NCBI GenBank assembly: GCA_035501735.1
Contig: DATJVR010000012.1
Span: 1-64,000 of the forward strand
Reading direction: 5' to 3'
DNA length: 64,000 bases
From: PNAI01 sp035501735
GTDB taxonomy: Bacteria > Pseudomonadota > Alphaproteobacteria > Rhizobiales > Xanthobacteraceae
Part shown: one piece after another, positions 16,033 through 23,866 of the stretch
Position numbering within the stretch: position 1 is the stretch's first letter
How the letters are laid out: every line of letters begins with the position of its first letter
The notes under the pieces: model-generated
Seen by the model: only the letters and a program-made list of their open reading frames with translations
Database searches by the model: none
What the model was told of the DNA's origin: nothing
Translations under genes and position numbers: made by a program

Positions 16033-17484
16033 ATGAATCGCCCGCAGTTTTCCCGCCTCCAGCTCGCCCGTTTGCTGCTGTGTTTGCCGTTTTTCATCAT
16101 GCTGGGGCTGATGGTGGTCGAGGCCTTGCTCAGCGCCGCCACGACTTTTCTCGTCATCAAGGCCGGACGCGACGTCGCCAACCACAATTTCCTGATTTCC
16201 GACCTGATCTTGATTCTGCTTGCGCAGTCGGCGGCCTATGCCGTCGGCGCGGTGAGCTGGATCTACGCGGAGCGCGCGGGCTTTCTCGCCTTCGGCCGTT
16301 ACATGCTGCGCTTTGCCCGCGACAACCGCCACCAGACTCAATCGCTCACCGACAAGGAAGCGCGCGAACGTATCGAGCCTTTTCTCACCAGCGAAACCTT
16401 CTACGTCTATTTTCACTTCCTGTATGAAGTCGAAGGCGACGTACGCATTCTCCTGAGCCTGCTGTTCAACGTGACCGTGCTCGGCACCCAGATCGATGGA
16501 TCGTTGCCCCTCGCCTACGGCCTCGTGTTCGTGATTTTGATGTCGCTGCAATGGGGCATGCGCAAGCGCGTGGCCGACGCCTTTTTCGAAAATCAGCGAA
16601 TGACCAACCGTATGACCGCGCAAGGCTACACCGCCTGGGACAATGTCTTCACCGGCAATCGCTACAACCTGAGACTCTGGCTTGCCGGGTTCAAATCGCG
16701 GCTGCGCGACGGTCTCGATGCTCAGATCAAGGCGATCATGACACGCGAGGGATTGAGCGCCGCGAGCGGCATCATTGGCCTGGCAATCGTGTTCACCGCC
16801 ATGGCCGTGGTTGCGGCCCAAAACGCCGGCGACACCGCGCTGCTCGTTTCGCTCGCAGCCACGCTGCCGCGTCAGATCGAGCTGACCAGCAGCGTGCACG
16901 ACTTCGCATCCGGCTGGAACGAATTTCTTGCGAGCTGGACACGCATGGGCGGCGTTGCTGCCAGCATGCGCCCCGATTTCGATCCCGATTTCGAGCGCCG
17001 CATCAAATTCGACCGGCTGACCTTACGCGAAGGCGAGCATGCCAAGACCGTGACTTCGCTCGACGAAGCGATGAGCATGGTGCTGGCGCAACCCAACGGT
17101 CGCATCAACGTGCGCGGACCCAACGGCTCGGGTAAATCCACATTGTTGACGAGTCTGAAGGCGCAGATAAGAACGCGCGCCTATTACTGGCCGACCGCCG
17201 ATCGTCTCGCCTTCGAGTTCGCGCAAGGCACCGAGCCGGAAGACGAAGACGAGGAGGTGGAGGATTCTCGGACGCCCCACGACAAACCGCCCGGATTCTC
17301 CTCCGGCGAGCGGCAGCTCCGGGCCTTGCAGGAAATCGTCACCAATACCGATGCGCCGATCTATCTGCTCGACGAATGGGACGCCAATCTCGATCCGAAC
17401 AACCGCGCCGCCGCCGATGCGCTGGTCGAACGGCTCGCCCGCCGCGCGCGCGTGGTCGAGATTTCCCACCGCGACCGGGTATGA
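16033..17484 (+). CDS. ABC half-transporter with shortened, divergent ATPase domain
   Basis: A 483-residue fused permease-ATPase. About six membrane segments: residues 12-42, 53-78, 137-155, 158-176, 243-263 and 266-280. The ATPase part starts near 325. Walker A is GPNGSGKST at 362-370, the signature is SSGER at 423-427 in place of LSGGQ, Walker B is IYLLDEWD at 443-450 with catalytic E448, the D-loop is ANLD, and the H-loop is H479, four residues before the end. Walker A lysine to signature is only about 55 residues, versus roughly 100 in ordinary exporters, so most of the helical subdomain is missing; an acidic stretch (401-411) lies there and no clear Q-loop is seen. The substrate is unknown. 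It is divergent from lipA and converges on lpdA. Confidence 0.8.
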   Translation: MNRPQFSRLQLARLLLCLPFFIMLGLMVVEALLSAATTFLVIKAGRDVANHNFLISDLILILLAQSAAYAVGAVSWIYAERAGFLAFGRYMLRFARDNRHQTQSLTDKEARERIEPFLTSETFYVYFHFLYEVEGDVRILLSLLFNVTVLGTQIDGSLPLAYGLVFVILMSLQWGMRKRVADAFFENQRMTNRMTAQGYTAWDNVFTGNRYNLRLWLAGFKSRLRDGLDAQIKAIMTREGLSAASGIIGLAIVFTAMAVVAAQNAGDTALLVSLAATLPRQIELTSSVHDFASGWNEFLASWTRMGGVAASMRPDFDPDFERRIKFDRLTLREGEHAKTVTSLDEAMSMVLAQPNGRINVRGPNGSGKSTLLTSLKAQIRTRAYYWPTADRLAFEFAQGTEPEDEDEEVEDSRTPHDKPPGFSSGERQLRALQEIVTNTDAPIYLLDEWDANLDPNNRAAADALVERLARRARVVEISHRDRV

Positions 17485-17486
17485 TT

Positions 17487-18908
17487 TCAGATGTTCAGGA
17501 CTCTACCGTAGGCATCCAGCACCGCTTCCTTCATGGTCTCCGACACCGTCGGATGGGGGAACACGGTGTGCATCAGCTCTTCCTCGGTGGTCTCCAGATT
17601 CATCGCCACCACAAAACCCTGGATCAGCTCGGTGACTTCCGCGCCGACCATGTGTGCGCCGAGCAACTGCCCGGTTTTCCTGTCGAAGATCACCTTGGTC
17701 AGCCCCTGATCCTCGCCGAGAGCGATCGCCTTGCCGTTGCCGATGAATGGGAACTTGCCGACCCGCACGTCGATTTTCTTTTCCTTCGCCGCCGCTTCCG
17801 TCAACCCGACCGACGCGATCTGCGGCGTGCAATAGGTGCAGCCCGGAATGAGCCGCCGTTCCATCGGATGCGGATTGAGCCCCTTGATCGCTTCGACGCA
17901 AATGACGCCCTCGTGTTCCGCCTTGTGCGCGAGCAGCGGCGGACCCGCGACGTCGCCGATGGCATAGATGCCCGGCACGGTCGTGCGGTTGAATTGATCG
18001 ATCACGATCGCGCCGCGCTCGGTCTTCACTCCGATTTTTTCCAGACCGAGGTTTTCGATATTGCCGACGACTCCCACGGCCGAGATCACGCGATCAACGG
18101 CGAGCGCTTGTGAACCGCCCTTGCCGTCGTCGATCGTGGCGGTGACGCTGTCGGCTTTCTTGTCGAGTTTCGTAACCTTGGCGCCGGTGAAAATCTTGAT
18201 GCCTTGTTTCTCGAACGCCTTGCGCGCGAAGGCGGCGATCTCTGCATCTTCGACAGGAAGAATTTGCGGCAGAATCTCCACGACCGTCACCTCGGCTCCG
18301 AGCGTGCGGTAGAACGAAGCGAATTCGATTCCGATCGCACCCGAGCCGATGACGAGCAACGACTTCGGCATGCGATCGGGATTCATCGCCTCGAAATAGG
18401 TCCAGACCAGCTTCTTGTCCGGCTCAAGCCCCGGCAGCACCCGCGGCCGCGCGCCGGTCGCGATGATGATGTGTTTCGCCGAATAAGACCCCGGCCCGAG
18501 CGCGTCCTTGGGCGCCGCACTCTTCGATGCTTTCACGCTGACCTTGCCGGGCGCCTCGATCGTGGCCTCGCCCCAAATCACGGTGATTTTGTTTTTCTTA
18601 AACAGGAAAGCAACACCGTCGGAAAGCCTCTTGGCGACTCCGCGCGATCGCTTCACCACCGCGCCCGGATCGAACGAGACCTTGTCGGCCGACAAGCCGA
18701 AATCCTTGGCGTGCTGCAGCAGGTGGAACACATCCGCCGAGCGCAGCAACGCCTTGGTCGGGATGCAGCCCCAGTTGGTGCAAATGCCGCCGAGATAGTC
18801 GCGCTCGACCACCGCCGTCTTGAATCCGAGCTGCGCCGCGCGGATCGCGGTGACGTAGCCGCCCGGCCCCGAGCCGATGATGATGATGTCGAAGGAAGTG
18901 TCAGCCAC
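17487..18908 (-). CDS. lpdA: Dihydrolipoyl dehydrogenase (E3 of pyruvate dehydrogenase)
   Basis: A 473-residue flavoprotein that reoxidises dihydrolipoamide with NAD+. FAD motif GSGPGGY at 12-18, redox-active disulfide C43-x4-C48 (CTNWGC), NAD-binding GSGAIGIEFASFY, and the C-terminal interface with HPHPTVSE-type HPT (FPHPTVSETM) containing the His-Glu catalytic pair. It is the last gene of the pdhA-pdhB-DUF5076-pdhC-small protein-lpdA run, so it serves PDH; a separate E3 for 2-oxoglutarate dehydrogenase may exist elsewhere. The ATG is 65 bases after the small membrane protein gene. It converges on the ABC gene with a 2-base gap. Confidence 0.97.
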   Translation of the reverse strand: MADTSFDIIIIGSGPGGYVTAIRAAQLGFKTAVVERDYLGGICTNWGCIPTKALLRSADVFHLLQHAKDFGLSADKVSFDPGAVVKRSRGVAKRLSDGVAFLFKKNKITVIWGEATIEAPGKVSVKASKSAAPKDALGPGSYSAKHIIIATGARPRVLPGLEPDKKLVWTYFEAMNPDRMPKSLLVIGSGAIGIEFASFYRTLGAEVTVVEILPQILPVEDAEIAAFARKAFEKQGIKIFTGAKVTKLDKKADSVTATIDDGKGGSQALAVDRVISAVGVVGNIENLGLEKIGVKTERGAIVIDQFNRTTVPGIYAIGDVAGPPLLAHKAEHEGVICVEAIKGLNPHPMERRLIPGCTYCTPQIASVGLTEAAAKEKKIDVRVGKFPFIGNGKAIALGEDQGLTKVIFDRKTGQLLGAHMVGAEVTELIQGFVVAMNLETTEEELMHTVFPHPTVSETMKEAVLDAYGRVLNI

Positions 18909-18973
18909 GTGTTACTCCAATCAAGCCGGCGCGGAATGACCGCTCTTCGTTTCCCACATAGTATGTCGGCTAA

Positions 18974-19201
18974 TCAAGCGCCACGGCGTCGGAGAGCACG
19001 CCGCGCCAAGTACCAACGCACCAGCCATTCAACCGCAATCAGCGCAAGCAGAATGCCGATGGCAATATAGAGCAGCAGTTGATTCAAGCTGCGCGCCAAC
19101 TGCTCGCCCGAGTAGAACGAGGTGTGAATGAGATCGCGACCAGGCGGACTCAATACGGCGACGACCGCTAAAATCATCGTGATCCATGGCCAGCGGCGCA
19201 T
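18974..19201 (-). CDS. Small two-helix membrane protein in the pdh operon
   Basis: A 75-residue protein not recognised as a named family. Two hydrophobic segments: about residues 5-21 (WITMILAVVAVLSPPG) and 42-66 (LLLYIAIGILLALIAVEWLVRWY), separated by a polar stretch of about 20 residues (RDLIHTSFYSGEQLARSLNQ), and a basic tail (LARRALRRRG). It starts 7 bases after the pdhC stop and precedes lpdA by 65 bases, all on one strand, so it is very likely translated from the pdh mRNA. A link of the complex to the membrane is possible but has no support beyond position. Confidence 0.7.
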   Translation of the reverse strand: MRRWPWITMILAVVAVLSPPGRDLIHTSFYSGEQLARSLNQLLLYIAIGILLALIAVEWLVRWYLARRALRRRGA

Positions 19202-19208
19202 TGGGGCG

Positions 19209-20540
19209 TTACACCAGCATCATCACCGGGTTCTCGATCAGCGCCTTGAAAGCAGCGAGCAGTTCCGCGCCGATCGCGCCGTCAACCGCGCGATGATCGG
19301 CTGAAAGCGTTGCCGTCATCATCATCGCGGCTTCGATCTTGCCCTTGCGCGCAACCGCGCGCTCCTCGCCGACGCCGACCGCGAGGATCGTGGCTTGCGG
19401 CGGATTGATCACCGCCGCGAATTCCTTGATGCCATACATGCCGAGATTGGACACCGCGGTAGAGCCGCCCTGATATTCCTCGGGTTTGAGCTTGCGCGCG
19501 CGGGCGCGGGCGGCAAAATCCTTCATCTCGGTCGAGATCGCGGAGAGCGATTTTGTCTCGGCCTTGCGCACCACCGGCGTAATCAGCCCACCCTGGATCG
19601 CCACCGCCACGCCAACATCAGACGAATGGTGCCGCAGCATCGCGTTTTCCGTCCATGTCACGTTGGCATCGGGCACGCGTTGCAGCGCAAGCGCAAGCGC
19701 CTTGATGATAAAATCGTTGACCGACAGCTTGTAGACCGGTGCGCCGTTGGTCTTCGGCGCAGTCGCGTTGATCTCCTCGCGCGCGGCCAACAGCCGGCCG
19801 ACATCGCATTCGACCGTGAGGTAGTAATGCGGGATGGTCTGTTTCGACTGCGTCAGCCGCTGCGCGATCACCTTGCGGACGTTGTCGTGCGGCACGACCT
19901 CATAGCTTCCCGGCGCGAACAGGGCGCGGATCTTGTCATCCGACGGCGCGGCGGCGAATGCGGCCGGCGCGCCCGCTGGGGCGCGCAATCCCTTGCCGGA
20001 CTTTGCCGCTTCCACGTCGCGCGCGATGACGCGGCCATGCGGTCCCGAGCCCGCAATACGCGCAACCTCGATACCGGATTCCTTGGCAATCCGCCGCGCC
20101 AAGGGCGACGCAAAGACTCGGTTCGCCCCTTCAACGCGCTCCACTACCAACGCCGCTGCTCCAGAGCCAGATCGAGCGGGCGCCGGTGACGCTAGCGCGG
20201 CAGCTTTTGGCAGCGGTGGCGGCGTTATCGCGGCAGGCGCAGACTTCGGCATCGTCGCGCCCTGCCCCGCTCCAGCGGCGGCGGCTTTGACATCCTCGCC
20301 TTCGCCTGCGAGCACGGCGATCACCTGATTGACCGGAACGTCGGCGGTACCCGCCGGAACCAATATTTTCGCCAGCGTGCCGTCGTCGACCGCCTCGTAT
20401 TCCATCGTGGCCTTGTCGGTCTCGATCTCGGCGATCACGTCGCCGGCCTTGACCTGCTCGCCCTCCTTCTTGAACCAGCGCGAGAGATTGCCCTTCTCCA
20501 TGGTGGGCGAGAGCGCGGGCATGCGGATGTCGATCGGCAT
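19209..20540 (-). CDS. pdhC: Dihydrolipoamide acetyltransferase (E2 of pyruvate dehydrogenase)
   Basis: A 443-residue E2 that takes the acetyl group from E1 and transfers it to CoA. One lipoyl domain (residues 1-78, lipoyl lysine K43 in ETDKATME), an Ala/Pro-rich linker, a peripheral subunit-binding domain (about 145-180; SPLARRIAKESGIEVARIAGSGPHGRVIARDV), a second linker, and the trimer-forming acetyltransferase domain. The catalytic His is in SADHRAVDGAIGAEL near the end. Starts 4 bases after the DUF5076 stop. The lipoyl segment is very similar at DNA level to that of pdhB. Confidence 0.97.
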   Translation of the reverse strand: MPIDIRMPALSPTMEKGNLSRWFKKEGEQVKAGDVIAEIETDKATMEYEAVDDGTLAKILVPAGTADVPVNQVIAVLAGEGEDVKAAAAGAGQGATMPKSAPAAITPPPLPKAAALASPAPARSGSGAAALVVERVEGANRVFASPLARRIAKESGIEVARIAGSGPHGRVIARDVEAAKSGKGLRAPAGAPAAFAAAPSDDKIRALFAPGSYEVVPHDNVRKVIAQRLTQSKQTIPHYYLTVECDVGRLLAAREEINATAPKTNGAPVYKLSVNDFIIKALALALQRVPDANVTWTENAMLRHHSSDVGVAVAIQGGLITPVVRKAETKSLSAISTEMKDFAARARARKLKPEEYQGGSTAVSNLGMYGIKEFAAVINPPQATILAVGVGEERAVARKGKIEAAMMMTATLSADHRAVDGAIGAELLAAFKALIENPVMMLV

Positions 20541-22255
20541 GGCTCAACTGATGGTGCTGGTCGTGCCTGGATCGGCGGGCGAGTCGATTTCAGCCTCGAA
20601 ACTGGCGCACACCCTTTCGAGAATCTGCTCTTCGCTCATGACGCCTTCGCGTGCGTAGAGGCGTCCGACGTGCCGCGCGACTTCGGCCAGCAGCATCCCC
20701 CAAGTCTCGGGGTCCTCGAAGGCGCGACGCAGCGAGACATGCAGGTCGCCCTCGATGACCACCGCGCGTAAGACTTCCGTACCGCCCTTGTCGAGCGCGA
20801 GCGGCGGAATATGCAACGCTTCGAAAACCGGGAACGGCTGGTCAGGATCCTGGGTGCTCATCGGTAACACACAGCTTTTGCCGCCTCGACCACTTCCGCG
20901 ACCGAAGGCAGCGCCAATTTTTCCAGATTGGCCGCATAGGGCATAGGCACATCCTTGCCGGAGACGCGCGTCGGCGGCGCATCGAGCCAGTCGAACGCAT
21001 CCGCCATCACCCGCGCCACGACCTCGGCGCCAACGCCCGATTGCGGCCAGCCTTCCTCCACCGTGATCACGCGCCCGGTCTTCTTCACGGACTCGACGAC
21101 CGTCGCGCTGTCCATCGGACGAAGCGTCCGCAGATCGATCACTTCCGCGTCGATATTGATCTTCGCCAATTCCTCCGCGGCCTTCAGCGCATAGCTCATG
21201 CCCATGGAAAAAGCCACGATGGTTACGTCATTGCCCGGCCGCGCAATCTTGGCCTTTCCGATCGGCACCACATAATCGTCGAGCTTGGGCACTGGAAAAC
21301 TCTGGCCATAGAGAATTTCATTCTCGAGGAAAATCACCGGATTCGAATCGCGGATCGCCGATTTCAGCAGGCCTTTGGCATCGGCCGCGCTATAGGGCGC
21401 GATCACCTTCAGACCCGGTATGTGCGAATACCACGACGAATAATCCTGGCTGTGCTGGGCGGCGACCCGCGCCGCCGCACCATTGGGCCCGCGAAACACG
21501 ATCGATGGAATGACCTGCCCGCCGGACATGTATGCGGTTTTGGCCGCCGAGTTGATGAGCTGATCGATCGCCTGCATGGCGAAATTGAACGTCATGAATT
21601 CGACAACCGGCTTCAAGCCGGCGAATGCCGCGCCCACGCCGAGGCCGGCAAAACCTTGCTCGCTGATCGGCGTGTCGACCACGCGCCGCGCGCCGAATTC
21701 CTGCAACAGCCCCTGCGTGACCTTGTACGCACCCTGATATTCGGCAACCTCTTCGCCCATCACGAACACGGTTTCGTCACGCCGCATTTCCTCTGCCATC
21801 GCGTCGCGCAAAGCCTCGCGCACCGTCATGGTGACCATTTCGGTGCCGGCGGGCACGTCCGGCTCCGGCAGCGCTTGCGGTTGTGGCGGTTGCGCCGTCG
21901 CTGATTTCGGCTCGGCCGGCGTACGCGCCTGCTTTGCCGACTGTGCAGTTTCTGCGCCCTTTTGCTGCTGCGCCGGCTGCCCGGCCTTGCGCTGCGCCCC
22001 TCCGCCGTCCCTGATTGCCGATTTGTCCTCGCCCTCGCCCAGGATCACCGCGATCGGCGTATTCACCGCAACGTCGGCCGTGCCCTCCGGCACCAGGATT
22101 TTGCCAAGCGTGCCGTCGTCCACCGCTTCCACTTCCATGGTCGCCTTATCGGTTTCGATTTCGGCAATCACGTCGCCGGCCTTGACCCGATCGCCTTCGG
22201 CCTTGAGCCATTTGGCGAGATTGCCCTTCTCCATCGTCGGCGATAGCGCGGGCAT
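20325..22255 (-). repeat. Near-identical lipoyl-domain coding segments in pdhC and pdhB
   Basis: About 198 bases encoding the lipoyl domain occur at 20325-20522 (pdhC) and again at 22058-22255 (pdhB), in the same direction. The proteins share MPALSPTMEKGNL, VKAGDVIAEIETDKATME and DDGTL at the same spacing, and the DNA also looks closely matched, including third positions. It is a duplicated domain. A direct repeat this close could allow recombination that would delete DUF5076 and part of pdhB and pdhC; no sign of that is seen here. Confidence 0.7.
20544..20861 (-). CDS. DUF5076 domain protein inside the pdh operon
   Basis: A 105-residue protein of the DUF5076 family, function unknown, mostly found in alphaproteobacteria. 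It starts MSTQDPDQPFPVFEALHIPPLAL, then a strand-rich segment (GGTEVLRAVVIEGDLHVSLRRAFEDPETWG) and a helix (LAEVARHVGRLYAREG). No signal or membrane segment, no cysteine pair. I chose ATG at 20861 because it overlaps the pdhB stop as ATGA; an in-frame GTG three codons upstream is less likely. Position between E1-beta and E2, with overlap and a 4-base gap, indicates production tied to PDH, so a role in assembly or control is a reasonable inference. Confidence 0.85.
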   Translation of the reverse strand: MSTQDPDQPFPVFEALHIPPLALDKGGTEVLRAVVIEGDLHVSLRRAFEDPETWGMLLAEVARHVGRLYAREGVMSEEQILERVCASFEAEIDSPADPGTTSTIS

Positions 22256-22285
22256 CAACACTTCAATCGGCATATCGGGCCTCAA
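20858..22285 (-). CDS. pdhB: Pyruvate dehydrogenase E1 beta subunit with N-terminal lipoyl domain
   Basis: A 475-residue E1-beta with an extra lipoyl domain at residues 5-82 (lipoyl lysine K47 in ETDKATME), an Ala/Gln/Pro-rich linker to about 145, then the E1-beta fold (EALRDAMAEEMRRDETVFVMGEEV, GFAGLGVGAAFAGLKPVVEFMTF, and the C-terminal interface VDLRTLRPMD). The lipoyl-E1-beta hybrid is typical of rhizobia and relatives. It joins E1-alpha to decarboxylate pyruvate with TPP. Start and stop overlap neighbours pdhA and DUF5076 by 4 bp each. Confidence 0.97.
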   Translation of the reverse strand: MRPDMPIEVLMPALSPTMEKGNLAKWLKAEGDRVKAGDVIAEIETDKATMEVEAVDDGTLGKILVPEGTADVAVNTPIAVILGEGEDKSAIRDGGGAQRKAGQPAQQQKGAETAQSAKQARTPAEPKSATAQPPQPQALPEPDVPAGTEMVTMTVREALRDAMAEEMRRDETVFVMGEEVAEYQGAYKVTQGLLQEFGARRVVDTPISEQGFAGLGVGAAFAGLKPVVEFMTFNFAMQAIDQLINSAAKTAYMSGGQVIPSIVFRGPNGAAARVAAQHSQDYSSWYSHIPGLKVIAPYSAADAKGLLKSAIRDSNPVIFLENEILYGQSFPVPKLDDYVVPIGKAKIARPGNDVTIVAFSMGMSYALKAAEELAKINIDAEVIDLRTLRPMDSATVVESVKKTGRVITVEEGWPQSGVGAEVVARVMADAFDWLDAPPTRVSGKDVPMPYAANLEKLALPSVAEVVEAAKAVCYR

Positions 22286-23325
22286 CGCACCACGTCGGTA
22301 TAGAGTTCGGAGGGATCAGGCTCGGGATCGTGAATGGCAAACTCGGACGCTTCGTTGACGATATTGCGAACTTCCGCATCCATTTTTTTGAGCTGGTCTT
22401 CGCTGGCAAATTTCATGTTCAGGATGCGCTTGCGCGATTGCTCGATCGGATCGTGCTCGGTGCGCACCTTCTCGACTTCCTCGCGGGTGCGGTATTTCGC
22501 GGGGTCGGACATGGAATGGCCGCGATAGCGGTAGGTCAGCATTTCGAGGATCATCGGACCGTTACCTTCGCGGCACCATTTCATCGCGCGCTCGCCCGCG
22601 GCTTTCACCGCGCGTACATCCATGCCGTCGACCTGCTCGCCGGGAATGTCGAACGACGCGCCGCGCATCGACAGATTGACCGTGGCGGATGCACGCTGGA
22701 TCGACGTACCCATGCCGTATTGATTGTTTTCGATCACGTAGACGAGCGGAAGCTTCCAGAGCTTGGCCATGTTGAAGGATTCATAGACCTGACCCTGATT
22801 GGCGGCCCCGTCGCCGAAATAGGTGATGCTGACCCCGTTGTTGCCGCGGTACTTGTTGGCGAAGGCCAGACCGGTGCCGAGCGGAACCATGGCGCCCACA
22901 ATTCCGTGGCCGCCGAAGAATCCTTTCTCGACCGAGAACATGTGCATCGAGCCACCCTTGCCCTTGGAATAGCCATGCGCCCGGCCGGTCAGTTCGGCCA
23001 TGACCCCCTTGGGGTCCATGCCGCACGCCAGCATATGGCCGTGGTCGCGATAGCCGGTGATAACCTGGTCGTTGTCCTTGCGCGACATCTGCATGCCGAT
23101 CACGACCGCTTCCTGCCCGATGTACAAATGGCAGAAACCGCCGATCAGACCCATGCCGTACATCTGCCCGGCCTTTTCCTCGAACCGGCGGATCAGCAGC
23201 ATTTCGCGCAGCGCGAAAAGCTCCTGCTCTTTCGTCAAGGTCGGCACCGTGGCGGCACCATTTCCTGATCGGTCGGGGGATGACTGACGCGCGGCGGCGG
23301 GCGCCTTATCCTTGGCAGCGGCCAT
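22282..23325 (-). CDS. pdhA: Pyruvate dehydrogenase E1 alpha subunit
   Basis: A 347-residue E1-alpha. Together with PdhB it decarboxylates pyruvate and acetylates lipoyl groups. The TPP/Mg motif runs from GDGAANQGQVYESF to VIENNQYGMGTS, and the phosphorylation-loop region YRYRGHSMSDPAKYR is present, as is RRFEEKAGQMYGMGLIGGFCHLY near the start. The first 30 residues are Ala/Lys-rich and low in complexity. ATG at 23325 with TTAAGGAGAA as a strong ribosome binding site. The ORF overlaps pdhB by 4 bp. It heads the pdh operon; 188 bases separate it from ftsB. Confidence 0.97.
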   Translation of the reverse strand: MAAAKDKAPAAARQSSPDRSGNGAATVPTLTKEQELFALREMLLIRRFEEKAGQMYGMGLIGGFCHLYIGQEAVVIGMQMSRKDNDQVITGYRDHGHMLACGMDPKGVMAELTGRAHGYSKGKGGSMHMFSVEKGFFGGHGIVGAMVPLGTGLAFANKYRGNNGVSITYFGDGAANQGQVYESFNMAKLWKLPLVYVIENNQYGMGTSIQRASATVNLSMRGASFDIPGEQVDGMDVRAVKAAGERAMKWCREGNGPMILEMLTYRYRGHSMSDPAKYRTREEVEKVRTEHDPIEQSRKRILNMKFASEDQLKKMDAEVRNIVNEASEFAIHDPEPDPSELYTDVVR

Positions 23326-23427
23326 GGTTCTCCTTAAGAAGCAAGCGCGGCGCAGAGCGACGCCGAAAATCCAATAGCTTAAATCCTACCCCAGCGGAAG
23401 CATGCGGCACCATGCACTCACATCTCT

Positions 23428-23457
23428 ATTGTCGCGGACAAGTTGCTGCAACTGCAA
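23428..23457 (-). promoter_or_regulatory. Possible pdhA promoter with palindrome
   Basis: In the 188-base gap before pdhA the minus strand shows TTGCAG (23457-23452) and GACAAT (23433-23428) with an 18-base spacer, a weak sigma-70-like pair about 100 bases from the start codon. Overlapping the upstream element is AGTTGC-T-GCAACT at 23441-23453, a perfect 6-base inverted repeat, which could be an operator for a dimeric regulator. Nothing else gene-like is seen in 23326-23513. Low certainty. Confidence 0.25.
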
Positions 23458-23513
23458 GAAAATTAGGTCTGTTGTCGAAGGGTCAGTCAGCTTGCCCGGC
23501 GCGTCTTGCTTAT

Positions 23514-23831
23514 CTATGGGCGCGGTCGGATCAGCTCAAGCTCGTGCGGATCGAGATAATGCAGGATCGCCCGCGTGCGTTCGTCCAGCATGTCGGGATC
23601 GATGCTTTCCGACCGCAACAGCCGGACGCGATGCTCCAGATAGGCGCGATCCGCACGCAACCGTTTCAGCTGGTCGGTCAACTGCGAATAGGCGAGGTCG
23701 AGATCCTGCTGCGCCCGCAAACCGCGATCGCCGGTATAGGCGTTGACCGTGAAATATCCGACGAGCAACGAGGCGCCTATGTAAAGGCCCAGCCCGCTGA
23801 AGAACGAATGAAACCGCTTTCGGGAAACCAT
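23514..23831 (-). CDS. ftsB: FtsB/DivIC-family septum formation initiator
   Basis: A 105-residue cell division protein. One membrane segment at about residues 11-32 (GLGLYIGASLLVGYFTVNAY) after a short basic cytoplasmic start, then a coiled-coil of about 40 residues (LRAQQDLDLAYSQLTDQLKRLRADRAYLEHRVRLL) and a short C-terminal part (DPDMLDERTRAILHYLDPHELELIRP). It would bridge FtsL and FtsQ at the division site. The position between eno and pdhA is conserved in many alphaproteobacteria, and eno-ftsB adjacency also in enterics. ATG at 23831, 35 bases from eno. Confidence 0.92.
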   Translation of the reverse strand: MVSRKRFHSFFSGLGLYIGASLLVGYFTVNAYTGDRGLRAQQDLDLAYSQLTDQLKRLRADRAYLEHRVRLLRSESIDPDMLDERTRAILHYLDPHELELIRPRP

Positions 23832-23866
23832 TGCCGGACAATGCTGCTCGGCGGGTTAAAAGCGGA

